A stretch of 64,000 nucleotides of DNA, from positions 144,556,641-144,620,640 of the forward strand of contig NC_080570.1 of assembly GCF_030247185.1 (NCBI RefSeq), read 5' to 3'. A program made the position numbers and the translations under genes. The number at the start of each line of letters is the position of its first letter. Position 1 is the stretch's first letter. Of the stretch, positions 54,792 through 64,000 are shown piece by piece. The notes beneath the pieces are model-generated. The model was not told where the DNA came from and made no database searches. It saw only the letters and a program-made list of their open reading frames with translations. The DNA is from Malaya genurostris. Taxonomy: Eukaryota; Arthropoda; Insecta; Diptera; Culicidae.

Positions 54792-57700
54792 TTTTCTGAA
54801 AAATAACAATCAACTATGCGTCCCCATCAAGTTCAATTAGAAGAAAACGAATGGTGCTTTGATCTAGTAGTTTACCCATGTAGCAATTCGGTACTAGTTC
54901 TGATGGGACTAAGTCCAAACTATATTGTAACAAGAACACGAACATATTCCGTATTTAGGGATTAACCTTATTTTGTGTTAGGGCACATAACCAATTTCAT
55001 TATCTTTACCTTTCGTCTTCGACTCGTCAGTGCATAACAGTTTATGATGAACTGTTATGCCACCTGCAGCTCAACATAAACGGCTAGGAAAACGTAAAGT
55101 TAATGCTATTTGCTATAACATAAACTCCTTACCCCAATCCGATAAAAGAGACTAGAATAGAAAATTCTCAAGTTCGTCAAAACATATATCACTGCAGCTC
55201 AATCCATTGTTAAAAACCTCTTCTAAATCCACCGAATAGTGTGGCATTTCCTTTCTCTTTCTAACATATTTTTTTTATAACAAGATAGATGACTCAAATT
55301 TTTCATGATTTTGACACAAATTCATTCCGATTGATTCGGTTAGTTCACAAATGTGGCATTCAGTGCTTACGTGGATTGTCGGTTACGTCATTTATATATT
55401 TTCGGAACCGGAAGTGTCAGCCATATGCTCGTCGAACTCACCAAAAGTAGTTTCGAAATTAACCAAAAGTAACTTTCAAATAAGTCTCGCTATTCTAGAA
55501 AACGCGAATAAATAAAAAGTGAAAAGTATACATGCACACACACAATCTAAAACCACTGCACCGACGAAGGATTGCAATACAATAGAATAAGCTTTCTTAT
55601 TCTCGTTCGAATAAACAATCGAAATCAAATTCAAAAACTGGTGCGCTCTTCTTTCACTTGATGTGCAGCACAGCCCACTTTGATCCAGTCGATTGATGTT
55701 AGTTTGTTGTTTTTTCTTTTGCTTCTTCTTCTTCTTCTTGCTTTCATGCTGCGGTAAACAAACAGTGCACAACCGGATGCAAAACCGACGAAAAGCGTTC
55801 CCAAATTCCAAATATGAACACCGCCGGCTGGTTTCGTCGCACACAACCACAGTGTGTGGAGTGAAGTTCCCCCAACGACAAATTGGAAAAAAATTCAATT
55901 TGGTTTTCTATGTACTCTACCTGTTTGGCATTGTTTGTCTTGACAATGGCATCCAGTTGCGAACGGCGGCGAGGGTTGGAAATTGAAAATAATGTGCACA
56001 ATTTTCCACCGGCATTCAACAGAAAATAGCAAATCCCACGATTCAATTTGGAATGAGTTTGTTCATAAATAGAATGAAAAAAAAAAACATTCAAGTAGTA
56101 ATCCGTCTTACCGTCGTTTGTGATTTGGCTCCATAGGTGAGCTCTTTCAGTTGGACCAATCTTGCTGCATTCCGATTATTTTGCAAACAGAATATCGATA
56201 GGTCTTCCAGGAAACTATGCACACAATTTCGATTATGGATTCTATTTATCTAGAAAACAATTGCAATATTTTTCTAAATAGAGTTCAATCGTTTGTTGAC
56301 TTGTTTATTCATTCATACTCGTAGTTTGATCATTGGAATTGTGTATACCAAAAACCTGTTTCAATCCACCTAGTGGTGTGATGATGGCTTTCTCATATTC
56401 CTGTAGGATTTTTCAAAACCCTTTTGATTGACTCTTGAAGACTTTTGAATAAAAGCCACTAAACCTTGAAGATGAAATTTTATTTTGGTCCGGACTTCTT
56501 ACTTCGAATAAATGATTTGTGATCAGTTTCCCCCAATAAATCCTCAATCTGCTTTATGGGTGTACTTTACAAAAGCGGTAAATTATTTATAAAAAGCTCA
56601 TGATTGATAAGACCGAAAGTGCCGATAAACAGCCGGAACACAGAACCCGGAATTGGCAGGCCTTAAACAGATATGAATTATTTATCGGCCTCCAACCTGG
56701 AAAAAAACTGTTCCTCCCTATTTTTGTTTTATGCTACGAACTTAAAATCATCCATAACTCTGCGGCAGAAAAATGCCCACCCCCCTCCTCCTGAGCACGA
56801 ATTCCCGAAGGCGATATAAATTCAATGCGGTGAGTAATGATTTGGTAAGCGCGTTTGGGTGCTTTTTTTATGGGCACATTGGAGGCTGTTGCACATTTTT
56901 TTCCGTTTTTCATTTTTTTTTTTTGGTTGGGTTCATCGCAAAACGGGTACGCCATCAGCCATCGACACAGTGACATTTTCCGCAATCAACACCCCCCAAC
57001 ACCGGTACCGGTTTCTTTCCTCGGTCATAGCAGGCCAGGTCCGAAACAACCGAAACGCATTGAAAAGTTTTATCGTTGTTTTATAGGGCGATATAAAATG
57101 TGCTTTTGAAGAATTGTCCCGTTTCCTGTCCGTCCAGGGTCGGGGAGAAAGCTGCCCCAATCTGTTATTTTGTTGTTGTTGTTTTTTTGGCTGCTGTACT
57201 GTCGGTCCTGTCCCGTAAGCAAAGCCCACCCGAGATTCCATCAGATTACTTATTAATACAATTTAAGGCGAAAAGTTTTTCTGAACGATGAAACTTTTAT
57301 GGTTGTATTTGATGTTATCTTGGTAGGATTCGGGTAGAAGATTTTCCCGCATGAATTACCTCATCTCAGGGTGTATCAAAGAGCACTGTAAGTCGAAAGA
57401 CCAGCTTTCATTGAGCCAGTGATTGCCATAAACATATTGATTTTTTTATGAGTTTGAGTTCTGAGAAGTAAAAGTGTGTTCCAAAGTTTGCGAACAACTG
57501 ATCGGAACATCCCAGCCATGTAATTAGCCTGTACGGTCAGAACCAATAAACATTGCTGTCTAGTCGAAATATTTGATTATTCGATTTACAATTAGCTGTT
57601 ATTGAACTGGAATTAGTCGGATATACAAAAAAAATTAATGAATGATTTCAAAACTTCCATTCCGAAAAAAAACACGAAGACATTAATTTGCACCTTCAAA

Positions 57701-58919
57701 TACGTGTTATAACATTATGCTTGTTTGACAATATCACTAAATGGACATTTACAGTTAAAATCGCTATTGCTCGAACATTTTTTATTAGCTCTTTATACTC
57801 ATTTAAAGCTAGCAATGATCTTACGTAATTGCAGTGTTTTTCATTCATTGAAATTTGAATTATATGATTCAAATCCATGGTTACAAAACGAAATTTATGT
57901 TGTATAAGTATGGATTTCATGCAAGTTCAGTATCATCGCTTAATGCCAATGGTTACTTGGTAAAGAAGCCAAGAAATGTAGAGCACATTTATTTCCTCTC
58001 GGACTTGGTCAGTTCTTGATCCCCGTTTATGACGTTCCTCAGGATGATTTTCGTGAACCGTTTCCTTCAATGGTTTTGCATATGTCCATCCAATCTGTTG
58101 TAAATGTCATCAGTTTCTCTAATCTCCGTCTGCCAGTGGCAGCATGCCAAATCTTGCCGACTCAACATCGAAGAAAAGCAATGCGTCTAACGCCTGAGCT
58201 TTTTACCTTTTTTCCGGAGAGTTATTACATAAGGAAAAGAAATTAAAGAGTTGATTTGGAATTCACTGTGCTCATTGATCATCTTTTTAAGAATGAAAAT
58301 TTGTTTTATGGTTCTGTTGTTGTTCTAAATAGTCACCGAAGGAACCAACCTCTTAAGACCCTTGCAGCGAAAAGCATTAAATGATGGGATTTCTTGCTTC
58401 TGCTAGAGCAATCAGAAGTCAAGACCAAATTGTTGAGCGTGTTCATAAAACATGTACGTTATAGTTGAACCACTTCCAAGTTTGACGGATGGAAAGATAT
58501 TCGGTTTTATTTTGCACTGAAAATAAAATTAAGTGCAGTACATTACTATTTTCTAACTTTTGAGATGTTTGATACTCAGTATCTGTCAAAATAAGCCTTA
58601 ATCATTTTTGCAGTCCTAAAAGTGTACTCATAATTAACTCTAGAAACCTCACTGTTATTTTGTATAGAAAAAAGATGATAAGTTTTTTAATATTTTCTGG
58701 ATTTAGAGAGAAAGAGAGCGCAAAAAATAATGAATAGAGAACTTTTAGAAAAAAAAACAAATTCCTATGCCCGGTGAAAAAACGAACGGCGACCCTTGTG
58801 AAAAATGGGTGGCCAATATATTTCCTGATGAAAACAAAACAATATGTAAGAGCGATTCACACGTGGCATCAGACGACTATCACCGGCATGGAACGGTTAC
58901 GGAACAACAACATTAATTG
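54792..58919. other. Long non-coding stretch, nothing recognised
   Basis: It contains a fragment of the CCCAAGTAGCAA TIR family (~54880-54960), a (CTT)n run at ~55721-55740, a few GC-richer patches (~56750-57240) and ORFs up to 140 residues without known domains. A reverse-strand hydrophobic-then-basic segment at ~55650-55850 superficially looks like a membrane helix but is not supported. No exon can be defended. Confidence 0.4.
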
Positions 58920-59601
58920 TACACGCTCATTCAATGTTACTCTCAAGTGAGTAATTTGTACTAACTTTTGCTTATTTAGTTCAAATGTCAAACAGTGAGC
59001 AATATTGATTTAAAAGACTGAGTAACTTCTACTCAGTTTCTAAATTGAGAACAAGTTTTACTCACACAGCTTTGAAAACGTTGTGTGAAATTTACGTTCA
59101 ATGATTTTTGTATCTATTGAAAGAAAATTTGAAAATTTTTGTATCTATTGAAAGAAAATTTGAAGGAAAATGGAACAGATTGGAGACTTGGTAGATGAAG
59201 GAGTGTCTATCGAAAATTTAAAGGTAATATTGTTATACCTCCTAGTAAGAAAAATTTGCGCAGCTGTTTCCACGATTGAAGGTTTTCGCTGCCACATTTG
59301 TGCAACCTTCGTTTTAAGGAAACGTGAGGAAGTTTAAAGATAATTTTCAACTTTCTATGGAAAAACTACAAAATGAAAATAAAAGAACTTTTGAGAAAAT
59401 ATTTAAAGAAATATTTATTTGTTTAAAGTAATGAATTCTTTAGATAATTCGAATGATATCGAATAATATTTACTCACTCGAGCTAATTTTCCCATTACTC
59501 AAAAGTGAATAAACACGCTTTACTTACTATATAGTAGTTCCACTTTTAACGAAAGTGAGTGCAATTTTACTCACTTTAGAATAACATTGAACGAGCGTGT
59601 A
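58920..59601. mobile_element. MITE with CACGCTC termini (long form)
   Basis: Inverted ends TACACGCTCATTCAATGTTA and the complement ending GAACGAGCGTGTA, with TA on each side. AGTGAGTA/TACTCACT motifs lie near both ends, as in 1956-2382. It includes a short tandem duplication (TTTTTGTATCTATTGAAAGA twice, ~59106 and ~59136). Confidence 0.8.
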
Positions 59602-59680
59602 AACCATTCATATGCAGGTTGGTTGCATACACGATGTGTGAATGTATACTGGTGGCGAGATAAGCCGCGTTTGATCTGAC

Positions 59681-60253
59681 CAGAGATGCTAGATATTTTC
59701 ATAGAAAATCTTTGTATAAAAATTTGTATTTATCTGCATTCCCTAATCAAATGAAATTTCTTCAATAAAACGATGATGATTCCAATAGATTGTGGTTATA
59801 GAATGTTAGATTCAATGGGCATTTATTCTTCATATCTTTGTAAGTCAGAAACACGCTCATAGGAATATTCAACGACGAAATGTAATAACTTTTTTATCAA
59901 CAACAATTGAATTGTAATTCCATATACTTATCTAGTTTGATAATGTTGAGTAAGTTCAAACTATAATATAATTGTATTTCAGTGTTCATCGCTTGGTTCA
60001 TCATCAAATAGTTCCAGAAAATAGTTCCATTTTTTGTGATTTGTCAGTTGATTAATAAACTTTTATCTGCAATCAAATACTAAAAAGACTAGAAGGAAAA
60101 GTTTGATATTTTTTCATTCTTACTCTCTGTCAAATCGGTACAAATCTGTATTAAGTTCAGGAAATCAGTATGCAATCTGTACTCTGCATTAAATCTGTAT
60201 GCGCATGTAAAAATTTGTATAATACAGATAAATCTGTATAAATGGCATCTCTG
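59681..60253. mobile_element. hAT-like MITE (CAGAGATGC termini)
   Basis: Ends CAGAGATGCTAGAT and ATGGCATCTCTG are inverted. The flanking octamers GATCTGAC and AAACTGAC agree at 6/8 positions, fitting an aged 8-bp hAT duplication. Like the MITE in the Gypsy element, its interior is rich in ATCTGTAT-type units. Confidence 0.65.
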
Positions 60254-61393
60254 AAACTGACAGACTAAGCTCTACAAGTAAAATAAAAACTACCTTTTGT
60301 TTGAGCAAAGATAAACTTAAGATGGAATAGGCTATGATTGTTCATACGCCAGTTAAATATGACCCCTCGATGAAATCGGTTCACCGTCCGTCGCAGTTCA
60401 ATGATTAGTTGAACCGAAACCACAAACGCCCAGTCGCTCTATGCGTCGTAACTATGATGACGTTTGTTTTTATATTAGTAACAAATCGTGTTCAAATATG
60501 CATAATATCGAACCATCTCACAACACTTTCTGCGGTTCTTTGTATTTGAATGTAGAAGTAATTTATTATATTCAACTAGCCTAATATTTAATTCGTTTAA
60601 GACGGTTTAATCTGCTTTTGTTAAACTTTTGTTTATTTTCTTTTGGTTTTGAAGCGTAACCATAGTATTTTTGCGACGCTTTTCTATGTTTATCGACACT
60701 TTTTAACAAGGGGCTATTATTATATTATTACTGAGTTCTCGGGTTCACGATTACCGAACAAGTTTTTTTCTTCAATTTATATGGGACTTCGTAATCTTGA
60801 GTTTATCCTTGGTTTGAGTTCTTGTTAATAAAATGTCATCATTCGAATATAAAGCATAAAATTATTTATACGGTTTAATTTTATATTCTATAAATTGTAA
60901 AACGAACACATTATTTGTATCATGCAAATTAGATTGAAAAAGTATCTCGTGATTTGTACAAAAAAGCAAGCGACAGTTTTTCTTTGTTTATTTTCTCTTC
61001 CGATTGCTAGGTTTAATTTTAGTTTCATAAACAGAGTTGAGATGAGAATATAAACGAAGACAATCAGTTGCTGAATCGTTTTTCATCAAAATTCACCGGC
61101 GATTTAATGAATGTACTTACTGTATGATTTGATTCAATCAGTTCACGAAGTTTCTTGCAGCCATTTCATTCATAATATGCTTGACACTTCATATTGCCAC
61201 AATTGTCGACGAAAATAAAAATTATTGATATGACTAATATACGTCACTATGGCGACACTTCAAACTAACTTGTTTTGACAATGACACTTTAAATTTATGC
61301 ATTGAAGTTTTAAAGCACAAATGAAGCGTACACTGATAAAAATCAACACAATAGATTTATGTGTTTTACACTTAATTTCGCCGCATATAGCTA
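60254..61393. other. Non-coding with a MITE fragment
   Basis: ~60962-61070 is a partial relative of the MITE at 2428-2682. The rest is unrecognised. Confidence 0.4.
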
Positions 61394-61761
61394 GCCACTT
61401 AAATTGCAAGTGTTAATCACTTCAAATCTGTTGTAAAAGGATATTACACTTAAATTTCGTCAATCGAACAGTAGATATATTTCAAATGAATTACACTTAA
61501 TAATCAATTTGCTTGACATTTGCAACTTAATAGTCGGAAAATTCGTTTTGATTTAGGAAAATACTTGGACTTCTACCTATTGAAGTCCAAGTATTTTCCT
61601 AAATCAAAACGAATTTTCCGACTATTAAATTGCAAATGTCAAGCAAATTGATTATTAAGTGTAATTCATTTGAAATATATCTACTGTTCGATTGACGAAA
61701 TTTAAGTGTAATATCCTTTTACAACAGATTTGAAGTGATTAACACTTGCAATTTAAGTGGC
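61394..61761. repeat. Near-perfect palindrome, 180-bp arms, 8-nt loop
   Basis: Positions 61394-61573 and 61582-61761 are inverted copies with a single mismatch (GCAACTTAAT against GCAATTTAAT), separated by TACCTATT. Transcription through it would give a ~180-bp hairpin RNA. A diverged single-arm relative lies at ~62505-62790 with matching sequence on both flanks, so the inverted duplication arose from an ordinary repeat. Confidence 0.93.
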
Positions 61762-62989
61762 AAGTGGCAAACTTAATTATCATGTAGAATACATCTTTAT
61801 ATGGAAATGTCATCAATTATTTATGAGATTTCAAATAAAATAATTAAATTTACAATTTTGTTTTCGCCGATCTACAAAAAAATCCTTGCCGTGTATGAAC
61901 TCAATGATATTGTTCGACGATCCGTAATTCCATTGTCTGGAAAATTTCATGTGTCACATAAAAAAACAGCACTTCATAAATTAAGCAAAAGTCTCAACAA
62001 GCAAGTCTAACTCCTCATCCTTTTGTTATGACGCGATCGCTAATATTTTCGGTAATTCCCCAGCAATAAACTATTATTGATTATTTCAGGCAACGAAACC
62101 AAAATTATCGCGACAAAGATTACAAAGATTTGCGAAGAGAACATGAGACATGTTCAGTAACTATTTGAGAAGAAAGTAACCAAAACGTGTAGTTTTGACT
62201 GTTTTTTTTACGGTATGAGAGCCAGACATAGTTGCCATGTTTTTTTTAATCTGTCTCTGACTCAAAAATTTATCTGAATCTTCATTTTCAGTGAGCAAAA
62301 AAAAGGCCTCACCACCTATCCTATAGAGGCCAAAACCGTAAAGATCTGGTGAGATCTGACAAAATCTGGAAAAAAAGGAAAATCTGGCAAAAGATCTGGT
62401 TAGTTAGAGTGTAGGCGAAATGAGAAAAATCTGGCATTTTCCAGATAAATCTAGCAACCTGGCAACGCTAGAGTCAGATTTAAACACACACTGATAAAAG
62501 TCGACACGTTGCACTGAAGTCTTTTGCACTTCATTTCGCCGCATATCAGTGTGTAAATAATCACTTCAAATCTAATTTGAATGGAATCATATTAAACTTA
62601 TAGACACTAAATTTAAATTTCATCAATCAAACAATAAATATTCTGAATGTATTATGTATTATTAGTATTCAATTGACTTTAAACTGATGAAAACGTCTAA
62701 ATTTAAACTTAATTACCAAGTAGAATACGTGATGATTTGATATCGAAATATGACAAATCAGATATTAGGTTTCAAATAGCATAATAAATATGATTTATAA
62801 CTCGAAAAATATTTTACTTAGATTAATTTTGTTTTCGAGGAAAATCCACCAGGAATTTATATGAACATACTTGCTGTCCACAATCTCTAAAATGTTTTGT
62901 TCAATGTCAGAATAAATTTGTAGCACGAAGATTTTTGTAGCCTTTTTCGTTCATGATTATATGTTTGATACTTAATATTGCCGTGCTTT
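61762..62989. repeat. Diverged single-arm relative of the palindrome
   Basis: ~62505-62790 (CACTGATAAAAGTCGAC ... AACTTAATTACCAAGTAGAA) parallels the left flank, one arm and the right flank of the palindrome locus. ~62190-62345 is the inverted match of ~4681-4810. No coding region. Confidence 0.55.
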
Positions 62990-63470
62990 TTACAGGTATA
63001 GGATTTGATTAGAAAACACAAGTTGAGAAAATTTATAAAATCTTTATTTAAGATGATTTCATGCAAATGTTGGCCAATTTTGGCAAACTCTCTCAACATA
63101 TCGGCCGGTATTTCACGAATAATGCCACCGACCCATGATCCACACCAATCAGTAACTTTTTTGCGATGCATTGGTAGCTCTTGCAATGCTTCTGGCTGGT
63201 CTTCACTTCAGATGCGACAAATTTGCTTGTTGACGTATCATTTCAACCAGAAATGAGCTTCATTGCTGAACACAAGTTTTCGTTAAAAAATGGATCTTCC
63301 TTCAACTTTGTCAGCGTCCATTCACGATTGAATTATAGACCAAACGACGATTCATGATTAAGTTATAGACCACAGTGAACAACTGTAACAATGACACAAG
63401 ACACGATTCACGCTTGATCTGTCAAAACCAGTGTTGCCAAAAAGCTAGCAGCAAAAAAATACCCTTATGA
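62990..63470 (-). pseudogene. DD41D transposase relic, internally deleted
   Basis: The minus strand carries QELPMHRKKVTDWCGSWVGGIIREIPADML, which fuses the mid-catalytic block directly to the C-terminal block, plus frameshifted upstream pieces around the first Asp. The right end has CAGTGTTGCCAAAAAGC and AAAAATACCCTTATG, the DD41D terminus. It is inactive. Confidence 0.7.
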
Positions 63471-64000
63471 TATTGATTTAAGTCATGAAGCTACACACTT
63501 TAGTCTTATGTTCAAAAAGTAGCAATCTAAAATAAGAAAGTTTAACCAATATTTTCTATCACCACTTCGATTTATCCCAAACTAGAGCAAATCATGATTT
63601 TTTTTCTCCCATTTCCACTTTGCTCAGTTTATCGGAAAGCCAACTGGTCTCAAGCATTCCTGTAAACTGAGCTGCCTCCATTTAACTCGATTCCACCAAA
63701 CCTCAAAAGGTAATTCGAAACGACACTCAATTTTCGTTTGTTCTTTTTTTTTCCTCTGTTTTCTGTATGTGTGGTGAACCTCGCCCGTGTGGGATGTATA
63801 ATTCTGTCACGTTCTTATCGGTTCGGATTTAAAATTTTCCGGTCAGCAATTTTTCATCCATTGTCTCTCTTTATCCGCCGCCTGTTGCAAACAATAATAT
63901 CAATGGTACCGGTGAAACATGACTGTAAATACTGACGGCAGTAGTAGCTTTAACGATTGTCGTTTATTGCCATTCGTCCATTTATCCGTAGGTAAACAAG
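63471..64000. other. Non-coding, nothing recognised
   Basis: T-rich and C-rich stretches, no supportable feature. Confidence 0.35.

Noticed and set aside
55631..55850. Minus-strand hydrophobic then Arg-rich segment resembling an iGluR M4 helix
   Set aside because: It is on the opposite strand to the pore exons, lacks clear splice sites, and the basic run comes from a CTT/AAG microsatellite. Similarity is only compositional.

Overview
The window looks like a repeat-rich stretch of a dipteran genome, most plausibly a culicine mosquito. This rests on AT-rich DNA, very long introns, DD37E- and DD41D-type Tc1/mariner remnants, an I-type LINE, a Ty3/Gypsy element, a tRNA-derived SINE and many TA-flanked MITEs. 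Almost everything supportable is mobile DNA. The species assignment is inference.

Host gene. Only two short host exons are recognisable, both on the + strand: 7368-7505 and 15306-15443. Each is exactly 138 nt, starts and ends in the same phase, and encodes the same piece of an ionotropic glutamate receptor (iGluR, kainate-like): the linker after M1 plus the re-entrant pore loop with the MQQGCD motif. They are 28/46 identical in protein, with 10 silent differences among the 28 shared residues. They look like alternative pore-loop exons of one receptor gene whose other exons lie outside the window, so most of the 64 kb would be intron.

Layout. 1-9.6 kb holds MITEs, a DD41D transposase remnant and pore exon A. 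9.6-13.8 kb is a dispersed repeat (copy A) carrying four insertions, one grown into a ~1.9 kb tandem array. 15.3 kb is pore exon B. 18.3-31.3 kb is a tandem Ty3/Gypsy dimer (LTR-internal-LTR-internal-LTR) on the minus strand, bounded by one 5-bp target duplication. 31.3-41.6 kb holds transposase relics, MITEs and old repeats. 41.6-49.1 kb is a TIR element interrupted by a full-length I-type LINE (42768-48794) with two intact ORFs and a 13-bp target duplication. 50.9-53.6 kb is copy B of the dispersed repeat, carrying a DD37E element. 54.6 kb is a SINE. 58.9-64 kb holds MITEs, a near-perfect 180-bp-arm palindrome and another DD41D relic.

The most unusual retroelement feature is the Ty3/Gypsy gene structure. 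Gag and Pol are not joined by overlap or an obvious frameshift. Canonical GT-AG introns of 62 and 96 nt sit at the gag 5' end and at the gag/pol border. Both keep frame, and both place an in-frame stop codon inside the 5' splice site. A third donor in the LTR and an acceptor just before the gag ATG could remove the whole structured leader. If real, splicing would decide between a short peptide, Gag and Gag-Pol.
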